The translations under genes were made by a program, and so were the position numbers. Below, piece by piece: positions 8,345-16,743 of a stretch of 44,544 nucleotides of DNA. How positions within the stretch are numbered: position 1 is the stretch's first letter; every line of letters starts with the position of its first letter. Origin of the DNA: Crocosphaera sp. (GTDB lineage Bacteria > Cyanobacteriota > Cyanobacteriia > Cyanobacteriales > Microcystaceae); assembly GCA_030066295.1 (NCBI GenBank), contig JASJBX010000054.1, positions 1 through 44,544 on the forward strand, given 5' to 3'. Under the pieces are notes generated by a model. The model was not told the origin of the DNA and searched no databases. It was given only the letters and a program-made list of their open reading frames with translations.

Positions 8345-9139
8345 TTATTTTCCTGGAATGGGCCCCCGTCGCTTTTCTCCTGTGGTGGACAGTTGCAGAA
8401 AATGACGTAAATATTGGGCGTATTCATTGCTATCTAAATGTTCTAACTGTTCTAGGGCCTGTTGTAAGGTGAGATCAGACCGATATAAGAGACGAAACGC
8501 CTTTTTGAGATAACCCACATCTTCCGTCGTCAGTCCCGCCCGTTTTAACCCCACTAAATTGAGCGATCGCACTCTCGAGGGGTTGCCTTCGATCATCATA
8601 AAGGGGGGAACATCCCGATCAATGCGACTCATGCCCCCTAACATGGCATTACGGCCAATTCTCACAAATTGATGAACCCCTAACACCCCGCCAATCACTG
8701 CCCGAGACTCGATATGAACATGGCCGGCTAAAGCGACTGCATTGGCAATGATGATATGATCTTCAAGAACACAATTATGGGCTACGTGAACATAGGCCAT
8801 CAATAGATTATTATTACCAATTTCTGTCACTTCATCGGCGTGGGTGGCTTTATTGACGGTGACAAATTCCCTGATGGTGTTACCGTCTCCAATTTTGACC
8901 CGACTGGGGGCCCCTTTATATTTTAGGTCTTGGGGGGCTAAGCCAATGACTGCACTGGGGAAAATACGGTTATTTTTGCCAATTTCTGTGGGTCCTTCGA
9001 TAACCACATGGGGGCCGATGGTCGTATGTGCGCCTATTTTCACCTGATCACCAATGACGGCATAGGGGCCGACTTCCACGGTGGGATCAATTTGTGCCTT
9101 CGGATGAATGACAGCAGTAGGATGAATTAGGGTAGTCAA
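8345..9139 (-). CDS. lpxA: UDP-N-acetylglucosamine acyltransferase
   Basis: Catalyses the first step of lipid A synthesis, acylating UDP-GlcNAc from acyl-ACP in the cytoplasm. Left-handed beta-helix hexapeptide repeats run over about residues 8-190, with the catalytic-His segment VAHNC in the usual place and a helical C-terminal domain. I place the start at TTG 9139, giving LTTLIHPTAVIHPKAQ, because GGGAG lies about 8-10 bases upstream and homologues begin MTTLIHPTA. An ATG at 9169 would add ten atypical residues. Neither lpxC nor fabZ, often upstream in cyanobacteria, is present here. Confidence 0.94.
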   Translation of the reverse strand: MTTLIHPTAVIHPKAQIDPTVEVGPYAVIGDQVKIGAHTTIGPHVVIEGPTEIGKNNRIFPSAVIGLAPQDLKYKGAPSRVKIGDGNTIREFVTVNKATHADEVTEIGNNNLLMAYVHVAHNCVLEDHIIIANAVALAGHVHIESRAVIGGVLGVHQFVRIGRNAMLGGMSRIDRDVPPFMMIEGNPSRVRSLNLVGLKRAGLTTEDVGYLKKAFRLLYRSDLTLQQALEQLEHLDSNEYAQYLRHFLQLSTTGEKRRGPIPGK

Positions 9140-9300
9140 CGAGTTATCTCCCTTTGAATAGGTCAGCATGGAATTTAGTTATAGGGTACACAATAAAGCT
9201 TTTTAAGGGAACAGGGAAAGGAGAATTAGGGACAGTAATATATGATGACGTAAATTCTTGATTTTGGGTTCTGCTTCAGGGTCACCGGTTTAAATATCGG

Positions 9301-9330
9301 TTGACAAAACTAAGCTTGATCCGTGATAAC
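9301..9330 (+). promoter_or_regulatory. Possible promoter of ictB
   Basis: A perfect TTGACA at 9301-9306 is followed 17 bases later by TGATAA, a weak -10. It lies 54 bases before the ictB ATG, so the leader would be short. Confidence 0.35.
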
Positions 9331-9359
9331 TAATAACTAACCTTTTTTGGTAAGGATTG

Positions 9360-10763
9360 ATGAATTCAACTTGGGATCTTGTTACCCTCTCTTACTTTTC
9401 ACCGAAAACTTGGCTAAATGCTAGTTATGTTTATCGTTTGGTGGGTTTATTGTCTCCTTGGCGTGAGTCTAGCTTTTTATTACAATTTGGTGAAGGAATT
9501 GGGGCGTTATTAATTAGTCTTATTTTTATTTTTGGCCCGTTTATTACCACGGGTTTAATTGGGGTTTGGTTAATTGCGATTACTGGTTATTGGGGCATTT
9601 TAACCCTATCCGATCCAGAAAAACCTGGGTTTAGTCCTATTCATTTATTGGTGTTTCTTTATTGGGGCATTTCGGCGGTTGCAGTGGCGTTATCTCCTGT
9701 AAAGATGGCTGCTTTTTCAGGGTTTGTTAAGTTAACTTTGTATCTAGTATTTTTTGTATTTTGCGCCCGAATTTTGCGATCGTCTCGGTTGACTAATTGG
9801 TTAATTACGGTGGTTTTAGGCATTGGTTTAGTTGTCGGTTGTTATGGTATTCGACAACAAATTTTCGGGGTGGAACAATTGGCCACTTGGAATGATCCCA
9901 CCTCGGAATTAGCGGGTGCAACCAGGGTTTATAGTTATTTAGGGAATCCTAATTTATTATCAGCCTATTTAATACCCTCTATTGCTTTGGGTATTGCTGC
10001 TTTTTTTGTTTGGCAAGGTTTAGCGACTAAAGTGTTAGCCATTACGATTACTTTGGTTAATACGGCTTGTCTTTATTTTACGGGAAGTCGTGGCGGTTGG
10101 ATCGCAATGGTGGCGTTAGTAGCAACGTTTTTATTGCTCTTTTTTGTTTGGTTTAGGAACAATTTATCCCCATTTTGGCGGAAGTGGTTATTACCGTTAG
10201 TGTTTGCTGTTTTGGGGGGGTTAATGTTTGCTGCTATTATGTCTGTTGACTCGTTAAGAATTAGGGTAATGAGTATCTTTATGGGGAGGGGAGATAGTAG
10301 TAATAATTTTAGGATTAATGTCTGGATGGCGGTATTAGATATGATCCGCGATCGCCCGTTAATTGGGATTGGACCAGGAAATAGTGCTTTTAATAAGATT
10401 TATCCCCTTTATATGAGTCCCAAATATAGCGCGTTAAGTGCTTATTCTGTGTTGTTAGAAACAGCCGTGGAAACCGGTTTAATTGGGTTAAGTCTTTTTG
10501 TTTGGTTAATAGTTGTTACTGTGAATCAAGGGGTGCAACAAATTCAACGCTTAAGGGACAAAAATAATGCTTATGGTATGTGGTTAATGGCTGCGATCGC
10601 TGCTATGGCCGGATTAATGGCCCAAGGATTATTTGACACGGTTTGGTATCGTCCCCAAGTTAATACGTTATGGTGGTTTCTCGTTGCTTTAATTGCTAGT
10701 CAATATCAACCTAAATCACAAATTAGAGAGGTCAAAAATAAGAAACTAGAAGTCAAAATTTAG
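9360..10763 (+). CDS. ictB: IctB family membrane protein (O-antigen ligase superfamily)
   Basis: A polytopic membrane protein of about 467 residues with roughly ten to twelve hydrophobic helices and one large loop (about residues 170-190 and 300-350). It was named for an effect on inorganic carbon accumulation in Synechococcus, but the fold belongs to the Wzy/O-antigen ligase superfamily (LYFTGSRGGWIAM is the conserved segment). The actual substrate remains debated. The start is the ATG at 9360 with AAGGA just upstream; a TTG immediately before it is in frame. It is divergent from lpxA, which is of interest if it acts on a surface glycan. Confidence 0.88.
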   Translation: MNSTWDLVTLSYFSPKTWLNASYVYRLVGLLSPWRESSFLLQFGEGIGALLISLIFIFGPFITTGLIGVWLIAITGYWGILTLSDPEKPGFSPIHLLVFLYWGISAVAVALSPVKMAAFSGFVKLTLYLVFFVFCARILRSSRLTNWLITVVLGIGLVVGCYGIRQQIFGVEQLATWNDPTSELAGATRVYSYLGNPNLLSAYLIPSIALGIAAFFVWQGLATKVLAITITLVNTACLYFTGSRGGWIAMVALVATFLLLFFVWFRNNLSPFWRKWLLPLVFAVLGGLMFAAIMSVDSLRIRVMSIFMGRGDSSNNFRINVWMAVLDMIRDRPLIGIGPGNSAFNKIYPLYMSPKYSALSAYSVLLETAVETGLIGLSLFVWLIVVTVNQGVQQIQRLRDKNNAYGMWLMAAIAAMAGLMAQGLFDTVWYRPQVNTLWWFLVALIASQYQPKSQIREVKNKKLEVKI

Positions 10764-10789
10764 CTATTTTCTAGTATTTTTAGAATCAA

Positions 10790-11242
10790 ATGTCTGCAAA
10801 ATTTTGTCTATTTATACCATCCAAAATCTTACAATTAGAAAAACATTTTTCTGAAAAAATGAAGAGATGGATTAAGGAATATAGAGATAAAGAAGTTATG
10901 GAGTCTGGTTTTGATAACTATAAATTATTAAGGTTACCAGACTTTATCAATCAGTCAGATGTTAATGCCGATTTACCGCCTAATATCTATCATCGTTATC
11001 ATGTTATTGACTGGGGGGTTTATTTCCCCCCGTCTTATCTTCTCAAAGATTTTTTAACTTGGTTAGCTAATATCTATAGTTATGGAGAGGTAGCATTATT
11101 AAAATATTGGTCAGATAATTTAAAGCGTTTTCCTCCGATTAAAGTTGCTGAAATTAATCATATTTCTGATGTATCAGTGGATAATTTAACACTCGATCAA
11201 GTGTTCTTCTTTCCGTTAAAAAAATTCTATGAGACTGGTTGA
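10790..11242 (+). CDS. Unrecognised protein, first of three tightly packed genes
   Basis: A 150-residue soluble protein with no signal peptide or membrane helix. It is rich in aromatic residues (VIDWGVYFPPSYLL, WLANIYSYGEVALLKYWSDN). I do not recognise a family. It starts 26 bases after ictB, and its last 14 bases overlap the next gene, so the downstream genes are probably translationally coupled. The AT-rich codon use differs somewhat from ictB. Small overlapping unknown genes like these are often accessory, for example immunity-type proteins, but nothing in the sequence proves it. Confidence 0.65.
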   Translation: MSAKFCLFIPSKILQLEKHFSEKMKRWIKEYRDKEVMESGFDNYKLLRLPDFINQSDVNADLPPNIYHRYHVIDWGVYFPPSYLLKDFLTWLANIYSYGEVALLKYWSDNLKRFPPIKVAEINHISDVSVDNLTLDQVFFFPLKKFYETG

Positions 11243-11552
11243 GTTATTTCCTTTTGGGAAAACACAAAGACAAAAACTTCGAGAAAACTATCAAATTTTA
11301 TGGCGAGAAGCTGAAAAAATTGGTCAAGAATACGAACAAAAATCCTATATGGAGATTTTGTCATCTCCAGCGAAAACAATTATAATCAACTTATCTGAAG
11401 AGCAACAAATAAGTTGTTCTATCAATGCTTATCATGTTCAAAAAAATGGAACGGTAGAGGTTTCCATTGATGCTGATGGTTTGCCAACAATCTTAGGAAT
11501 TAAACCCTCCTATCATTTTTATAAAAAGCCTGATGGTTCTATTTATTACTAA
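11229..11552 (+). CDS. Unrecognised protein, second of three tightly packed genes
   Basis: 107 residues; overlaps the previous gene by 14 bases and ends 7 bases before the ATG of the next. The N-terminal ~45 residues are a charged helix (QKLRENYQILWREAEKIGQE). The rest looks beta-rich (KTIIINLSEEQQISCSINAY) and ends with a short YHFYKKPDGSIYY strand pair. No known motif was found. Its placement between two other orphans suggests one transcript and a shared role. Confidence 0.6.
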   Translation: MRLVELFPFGKTQRQKLRENYQILWREAEKIGQEYEQKSYMEILSSPAKTIIINLSEEQQISCSINAYHVQKNGTVEVSIDADGLPTILGIKPSYHFYKKPDGSIYY

Positions 11553-11559
11553 AATTATT

Positions 11560-11772
11560 ATGAATAGTGAAGAATTAGCCCGCTATATTGAAGAAACAGA
11601 CAAGATATCACAACCTTGGTTGTTGATACAGTTAAGACTCAAAAAACTACAAGAAAGTCGTCATAACCTCTCCTCTGACGAGTATCTAGCAAAAATGGCT
11701 GAATTACACCAAGAATTAATGAAATTAGGTGAGTGGTGGGTAGGAATTGAGGATGATGTCTTTAATCCCTAG
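11560..11772 (+). CDS. Unrecognised small helical protein, third of three tightly packed genes
   Basis: About 70 residues from the ATG at 11560 (MNSEELARYIEETDK). An in-frame ATG at 11533, inside the previous gene, is the alternative start. Predicted to be mostly alpha-helical and acidic at the end (WWVGIEDDVFNP). The size and helix pattern would suit a small adaptor or antitoxin-like partner, but no motif supports a function. The following 184 bases before the next gene are AT-rich and hold nothing I can name. Confidence 0.55.
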   Translation: MNSEELARYIEETDKISQPWLLIQLRLKKLQESRHNLSSDEYLAKMAELHQELMKLGEWWVGIEDDVFNP

Positions 11773-11956
11773 ACTCTCCTAAAACCCTGCTAATACTAGC
11801 TATTTTAGACCAATTTTATTTTTTGGGTTAACTTCTCTTCCCTTCTCTTCGAGTTTATCTTAAGATATTATAAAGATTTATAACGACTTCCTGATCTCTC
11901 TATCTTGAAGCGTAATTTTTCATCAATTTTATTCTTAACCTTCTAACAACAATCCC

Positions 11957-12415
11957 ATGAAATCTTCTTATCTGCTAACTAATCTGCTGCTGTCCACCGG
12001 TACAGCTTTAATGTTACATCAACCTGCGAATGGGAGTCTCAGCAGTAATCTTACCGTTGAAATCGCAGGTTTAAGCGAGACGAAAGGACAAGTCTGCTTA
12101 AGTCTTTTTTCTAGTGGAAGAGGATTCCCTGATAGTAAAGACGATGCAGTAAACACCCAATGCGTCAAGATTACCGATAAATTATTAGAGGTGACTTTTA
12201 ATAATTTAGAACCTCGAACCTACGCAGTGGCTGTTTTTTGGGACAATAATGAGGATGAGGAACTGAATCGCAATTTTTTGGGAATTCCGACCGAAAAATT
12301 TGGGTTTTCCAGTAATCCCGTTATTGTAAACGGTCCTCCAAAATTTGGTGAGTCTGCCGTTATGGTCGTAGGTAAAAATACTCGAATTTCTATCCAGTTA
12401 CAATCTTTACTCTAG
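11957..12415 (+). CDS. Exported DUF2141 protein
   Basis: A 152-residue secreted or periplasmic protein. Residues 1-27 form a signal peptide (hydrophobic LLTNLLLSTGTALML). The mature part matches the DUF2141 pattern: LTVEIAGLSETKGQVCLSLF, then a YAVAVFWDNNEDEELNRNFLGIPTEKFGFSSN segment with acidic residues, in a beta-sandwich-like domain. The molecular role of this family is not known. It has its own terminator at 12441-12468, so it is a single-gene unit upstream of the DUF1400/carotenoid oxygenase pair. Confidence 0.82.
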   Translation: MKSSYLLTNLLLSTGTALMLHQPANGSLSSNLTVEIAGLSETKGQVCLSLFSSGRGFPDSKDDAVNTQCVKITDKLLEVTFNNLEPRTYAVAVFWDNNEDEELNRNFLGIPTEKFGFSSNPVIVNGPPKFGESAVMVVGKNTRISIQLQSLL

Positions 12416-12440
12416 CCGATTCTAACTGATAAATCTTGAG

Positions 12441-12468
12441 AACAACCATAAATTATGGTTGTTTTTTT
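12441..12468 (+). terminator. Rho-independent terminator after the DUF2141 gene
   Basis: A perfect inverted repeat AACAACCAT / ATGGTTGTT (up to 11 bp if the loop closes) followed directly by a run of T. Confidence 0.9.
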
Positions 12469-12506
12469 ATGTCTTAAAATTTCCTTATTAAATAAGGGTC
12501 AACCCT

Positions 12507-12571
12507 AAAAGTTACTTTAGACTCAACAAGTTAATAGAACCCCTCCAGGTTAACGAAAAACAGTAACTTTT
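12507..12571 (+). promoter_or_regulatory. Long-range inverted repeat in front of the DUF1400 gene
   Basis: AAAAGTTACT (12507-12516) and AGTAACTTTT (12562-12571) are perfect 10-bp inverted repeats enclosing 45 bases. The right arm ends 10 bases before the ATG at 12582, where a ribosome site would be expected, and no other good one is visible. If transcribed, the stem could hide the translation start. Confidence 0.4.
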
Positions 12572-12581
12572 TATACAAAGC

Positions 12582-13082
12582 ATGAATCCTTTAACTCGTA
12601 TTTGTTTAGGAATTTCTTTCGTTTTGATTCCGTTGATCCCACGACCCGTTCTCAGTGCAGAAACTCTTTATTTTATTTACGGTCCGTTGAAATTTCCCTT
12701 ATCTGTAGAGTCTTTAGAAATTTATGCGAAAGAGGGAAGAATTACCAAAGAATTTGCTTTTTTTGCCAGTCAATTTGACGAAAAAACTTTAATTGAACTG
12801 AGAGAAACCTTGCAAAAACGGCATAAAATTGATGGAGTAAAGTTTGCTCGATTATTGCGAACCCCCTTAATGCAAGACTTATTAAAAAGTATGGGGGACA
12901 TCTTTAGTACCCATCCTAATCGTAACGGATTTTATGCCATTCGTGGGGCTTTAATTTCGGCTGCGATTAATCAACCCGAGGAAGGATGGACAGCTATTGA
13001 TGTGATGAAAGAGTTTCCTACAGAAGGAATTGCAATTAATACAGAACTTGCTACAAAAATGATGAAAAATAGTCAATTTTAA
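12582..13082 (+). CDS. Exported DUF1400 (hydrolase-leader domain) protein, stand-alone
   Basis: A 166-residue protein. The signal peptide ends near residue 26 (PRPVLSAETLYF). The rest, FIYGPLKFPLSVESLEIYAK followed by an all-helical segment with LLRTPLMQDLLKSMGD, is the DUF1400 domain. In cyanobacteria this usually sits N-terminal to a secreted alpha/beta hydrolase. Here no hydrolase follows; the chain ends with the domain. The next gene, a carotenoid oxygenase, starts 11 bases later, so they are probably one operon. Confidence 0.82.
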   Translation: MNPLTRICLGISFVLIPLIPRPVLSAETLYFIYGPLKFPLSVESLEIYAKEGRITKEFAFFASQFDEKTLIELRETLQKRHKIDGVKFARLLRTPLMQDLLKSMGDIFSTHPNRNGFYAIRGALISAAINQPEEGWTAIDVMKEFPTEGIAINTELATKMMKNSQF

Positions 13083-13093
13083 GGTAATTTTTT

Positions 13094-14557
13094 ATGAAAA
13101 GAAGACAGTTTTTGATACAATCATCCCTCGCGGCCATGACGGCGATCGCTTATCATCAATTACCCAGTCAATCAACGCCGATTTATAAACAGTATAAATC
13201 CTATAAAAGCTGGAAGAGTAATAATAGTTTTTTACAAGGAATTAATGCACCTGTATTTGAAGAAGTAGAAATTAATAACTTAAAAATATCGGGTCAAATT
13301 CCTGAAGAATTACAGGGAATGTATGTAAGAAATGGTCCTAATCCCATGTTTAAACCCAGTTCTTATAATTATCCCTTAGAGGGGGATGGAATGCTTCATA
13401 GTATTAATTTGAATCGAGGAAAAGTAAGTTATAAAAATCGTTGGATTCAAACCCGTGGACTCACTTATGAAATGTTTGAAGGACAGGAACTTGTCGAGTT
13501 AAAATTCAAAAATTATGCAAATACTAATATAATTGGTTATGGAGAGCAACTTTTAGCTTTATATGAAATTGGGTTACCCTATCAAATTAATAAAAATTTA
13601 GAAACCATTGGAGAGTGGAATTTTAAGGGACAATTAGAACAATCAATGACGGCCCATCCTAAAATTGATCCCAAGACAAACGAGTTACATTTTTATCGAT
13701 ATTCCTTTTTTAATTCTCCTTATTTACACTATTATATTGCCGATGAAAATGGTAAGATTATTAGGGAAACCCCCATTAATATCCCTAAACCTGTCATGTT
13801 TCATGATATGGTGCTTACAGAGAATTATGCTATCTTTTTTGATTGTCCTCTGGTGTTTAATTTAGAACAAGCGAAAGCAAATAATGAGCCTTTTATTTGG
13901 CAACCAGAAGAAGGTACAACCATTATTTTGGTTGATCGTCACGATAGTAATAAAAAGCCCATTTACCTACAAACAGAAGCTTTTTGGGTTTGGCATTTTA
14001 TGAATGGATTTGAGGAAAACGGACAAATTGTTATCGATTTTGTTCACTATCCCAAGATCAATATGGAAAGTCATTGGCAAGCTATTTTAAGCAATAAATC
14101 CAACCTAGAAAGAATTAAAATTGATGTTAAAAGTCATCAAATTGTTTCAGAGGTATTAGATGATCACTATATTGATTTTCCTACCATCAATAACAAAAAG
14201 ATAGGCCAACCTTATGGCTTTGGTTATGCTCCTTATATTGACACTGAATTATTATCTAATAAAAAAATACCCAATTATTTTCCCTCATTGATTCAATATG
14301 ATGTGGTCAATAAAACGAATAAAATCCATCAATTTAAATCAGGATGTTATGGGGGTGAAGCAACCTTTATTCCCAGTTCTCAGGGTCAATCTGAGTTAGA
14401 TGGTTATGTGGTCACTTTTGTTTATAATGAAAATACCAACACCAGCGATTTTGTAATCATTGATCCTAGAAACTTTGAATCTGAACCCATTGCTAAGGTT
14501 CATCTACCGGTTCGTGTTCCTAGTGGGTTTCATGGTAATTGGATCGCGAATGTTTAG
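13094..14557 (+). CDS. Carotenoid cleavage oxygenase (RPE65/apocarotenoid oxygenase family) with Tat-like signal
   Basis: An iron(II) non-heme dioxygenase expected to cleave a carotenoid or apocarotenoid double bond. The seven-bladed propeller's four iron-binding His are visible at about residues 188 (TAHPK), 237 (FHDMV), 301 (WHFMNG) and 480 (GFHGNW). The PEELQGMYVRNGPNPMF entry motif is typical. The N-terminus MKRRQFLIQSSLAAMTAIAY has a twin-arginine-like start and a hydrophobic stretch, suggesting export of a folded metalloenzyme, which is unusual for this family. The 487-residue length is normal. It is probably co-transcribed with the DUF1400 gene. The substrate cannot be read from the sequence. 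Confidence 0.88.
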   Translation: MKRRQFLIQSSLAAMTAIAYHQLPSQSTPIYKQYKSYKSWKSNNSFLQGINAPVFEEVEINNLKISGQIPEELQGMYVRNGPNPMFKPSSYNYPLEGDGMLHSINLNRGKVSYKNRWIQTRGLTYEMFEGQELVELKFKNYANTNIIGYGEQLLALYEIGLPYQINKNLETIGEWNFKGQLEQSMTAHPKIDPKTNELHFYRYSFFNSPYLHYYIADENGKIIRETPINIPKPVMFHDMVLTENYAIFFDCPLVFNLEQAKANNEPFIWQPEEGTTIILVDRHDSNKKPIYLQTEAFWVWHFMNGFEENGQIVIDFVHYPKINMESHWQAILSNKSNLERIKIDVKSHQIVSEVLDDHYIDFPTINNKKIGQPYGFGYAPYIDTELLSNKKIPNYFPSLIQYDVVNKTNKIHQFKSGCYGGEATFIPSSQGQSELDGYVVTFVYNENTNTSDFVIIDPRNFESEPIAKVHLPVRVPSGFHGNWIANV

Positions 14558-14565
14558 ACAACAAA

Positions 14566-14590
14566 GGGAAAAGAGTTGAACCCTTTTCCC
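14566..14590. terminator. Possible shared terminator between the carotenoid oxygenase gene and metK
   Basis: GGGAAAAG and CTTTTCCC form an 8-bp stem with a 9-base loop in the 63-base gap between two convergent genes. There is no strong T-run on either side. Confidence 0.45.
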
Positions 14591-14620
14591 CGAAACGTTG
14601 ACTAATTTTTCGACCGAATA

Positions 14621-15871
14621 TTAAACGCCAACTTTTAACAAAGCATCTTTAAGTAAAGCGGCTTTATCCGTTGCTTCCCAGGGAAGATCAAGATCGGTGC
14701 GTCCAAAATGACCATAAGCAGCCACGTCTTGATAGAAACGACCACCCCGTTGAGAAGGAAGTTGGCGCAGGTTAAGAGACTGAATAATACCAGCCGGCCG
14801 TAACTCAAACAGTTCCGTCACCGCTTCTAATAACTTGGGTTCTTCTACTTTACCCGTACCAAAGGTTTCTACTAAAATACTAACGGGACGAGCAACCCCA
14901 ATGGCATAACTGAGTTGCACCTCGCACTTATCCGCTAAACCAGCAGCTACAATATTTTTAGCCACATAGCGACAAGCATAAGCAGCCGAACGGTCAACTT
15001 TCGTGGGATCTTTCCCTGAAAATGCCCCGCCACCGTGACGAGAATAGCCACCGTAGGTATCGACAATAATTTTACGACCAGTTAACCCTGCATCCCCTTG
15101 GGGCCCACCGATGACGAATTTTCCGGTAGGATTAACAAGGAAACGGGTGTCTTGAGAGGGTTTCATCTCCATATCCCCTAAAACCGGCAAAACCACCGCG
15201 TCCCAGAGATCGGATTTAATTTTAGCTTGAACGGCATCGTTATCAGTAATTGACCCGATGGTTTCGTCGTGTTGTGTGGAGATGAGAATGGTATCGATAT
15301 CCACAGGAACACCATCTTCATAAACAATGGAGACTTGAGTTTTACCATCGGGACGTAAATAACCTAAATCGCCCGTTTTACGAACTGCCGCTAAACGACG
15401 GGAAAAACGATGGGCTAAACTTATGGGTAAGGGCATTAATTCAGGGGTTTCGTTACAAGCATAACCGAACATAATGCCTTGGTCGCCGGCCCCAATTTGG
15501 TCTAATTCATCATCGCTGAGGGCTTTACGTTGTTCGTGTGCTTGAGTAACCCCTTGGGCGATATCGGGAGACTGTTCGTCTAAAGCCACCAAAACCGAGC
15601 AGCTATTAGCGGAGAACCCATTATCAGCGTCAACGTAACCAATTTCTGCAATTTTCTTGCGGGCTAATTCTACAAAATTAACATTGGCTTTGGAGGTCAC
15701 TTCCCCAGTAATCAACACTAAACCGGTGTTGACGACCACTTCGGCTGCTACCCGACTTTGATCATCGTGGTAGAGAAGGGTATCAATAATAGTGTCAGAG
15801 ATTTGGTCACAAACTTTATCAGGATGACCTTCGGTAACAGATTCAGAAGTAAATAGATAACGGCGAGACAA
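14621..15871 (-). CDS. metK: S-adenosylmethionine synthetase
   Basis: Makes S-adenosylmethionine from ATP and methionine in the cytoplasm. The 416-residue length and the N-terminal [20 protein letters not shown] are typical. [12 protein letters not shown] (ATP site) and [19 protein letters not shown] (phosphate-binding loop) are both intact. Upstream is a 116-base gap with no recognisable SAM riboswitch. The enzyme supplies the methyl donor for the DNA methyltransferase and many other enzymes. Confidence 0.97.
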   Translation of the reverse strand: MSRRYLFTSESVTEGHPDKVCDQISDTIIDTLLYHDDQSRVAAEVVVNTGLVLITGEVTSKANVNFVELARKKIAEIGYVDADNGFSANSCSVLVALDEQSPDIAQGVTQAHEQRKALSDDELDQIGAGDQGIMFGYACNETPELMPLPISLAHRFSRRLAAVRKTGDLGYLRPDGKTQVSIVYEDGVPVDIDTILISTQHDETIGSITDNDAVQAKIKSDLWDAVVLPVLGDMEMKPSQDTRFLVNPTGKFVIGGPQGDAGLTGRKIIVDTYGGYSRHGGGAFSGKDPTKVDRSAAYACRYVAKNIVAAGLADKCEVQLSYAIGVARPVSILVETFGTGKVEEPKLLEAVTELFELRPAGIIQSLNLRQLPSQRGGRFYQDVAAYGHFGRTDLDLPWEATDKAALLKDALLKVGV

Positions 15872-15987
15872 TTTTTTTTACCCTCTCTAAATAACGATAC
15901 AGATTAAAAGTTTTGTTAGTGTAACATCATACACCCTAAAATCCGAATTGAGCAGAAGTTTCTCTTTTTGTTGGATGATCTCAGGAT

Positions 15988-16725
15988 TTAACAGGGTTGA
16001 ATTTGATCAATTTGAGTGATAATAATATCCGCTTGCTCGAGATGAGGGGCTATCTGATTAGCCCAACAAATACCGATGCTTCCGGCTACTTTTGCTTGTT
16101 TGGCCATGAGAATATCACCTTGAGAGTCTCCTATCATTAATGTTTTATCTGGGGATGTTATGAGAGTTTGACAGGCTTTAATCAGTAGTTGGGGGTCAGG
16201 TTTACTTAATCCTTGATCCCCTCCTATCATTAATTGAATGTAATCAGAAAGATTATGTTCCTGGACAAAATGTTCAACGTCATAGGTAGGGGCAGCCGAA
16301 AGAATGCCTAATTTTAATCCGGCCTCAGATAAGGTTTTTAATACATCTAAACTGCCAGCAAATAAGGGGGAGGTGGTTCGATCTTTTTTGAGGTATTTGT
16401 CCACCTCCCGAAAAGCATTTTCGGCCATTTCTAAGGCTTCAAACCAACTTCTTCCGGTTTCTGCAATATAGGCGGCCGCGGCAATTAAGTTTTCTTGACG
16501 ACTGCCAACAGCCATTAAACCGGTGGGGTCTAATTGGTTGTTTTGTAGACCAAATGCCATTAATAAGGGGTCCCCAATACCGGGTATTTGGGCATCTAAT
16601 AAACGGGCGCGACGAATACTTAGTTCTCGTAAGAAGTTATTCGAGTCTTCTAAGGTGCCGTCTTTATCAAAAATAATGGCTTCAATGTTATTAAATTGAA
16701 GGTTACCACAGCGAATGTTTACCAC
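15988..16725 (-). CDS. HAD-family phosphatase, phosphoglycolate phosphatase-like
   Basis: A 245-residue haloacid dehalogenase hydrolase. Motif I is FDKDGTLEDS (two catalytic Asp), motif II is the Ser of LGILSAAP, motif III Lys is in GLSKPDPQLL, and motif IV is IGDSQGDILMA. A helical C1-type cap lies between (about residues 25-110). This pattern fits phosphoglycolate phosphatase or a related sugar-phosphate phosphatase; the substrate is not certain. It begins 18 bases downstream of the MscS genes on the same strand and may be co-transcribed with them. Confidence 0.85.
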   Translation of the reverse strand: MVNIRCGNLQFNNIEAIIFDKDGTLEDSNNFLRELSIRRARLLDAQIPGIGDPLLMAFGLQNNQLDPTGLMAVGSRQENLIAAAAYIAETGRSWFEALEMAENAFREVDKYLKKDRTTSPLFAGSLDVLKTLSEAGLKLGILSAAPTYDVEHFVQEHNLSDYIQLMIGGDQGLSKPDPQLLIKACQTLITSPDKTLMIGDSQGDILMAKQAKVAGSIGICWANQIAPHLEQADIIITQIDQIQPC

Positions 16726-16743
16726 AATATTGACTCCTAATGT

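Noticed and set aside
15872-15987. SAM riboswitch upstream of metK
   Set aside because: No SAM-I type conserved core or terminator alternation could be seen in the 116 bases.
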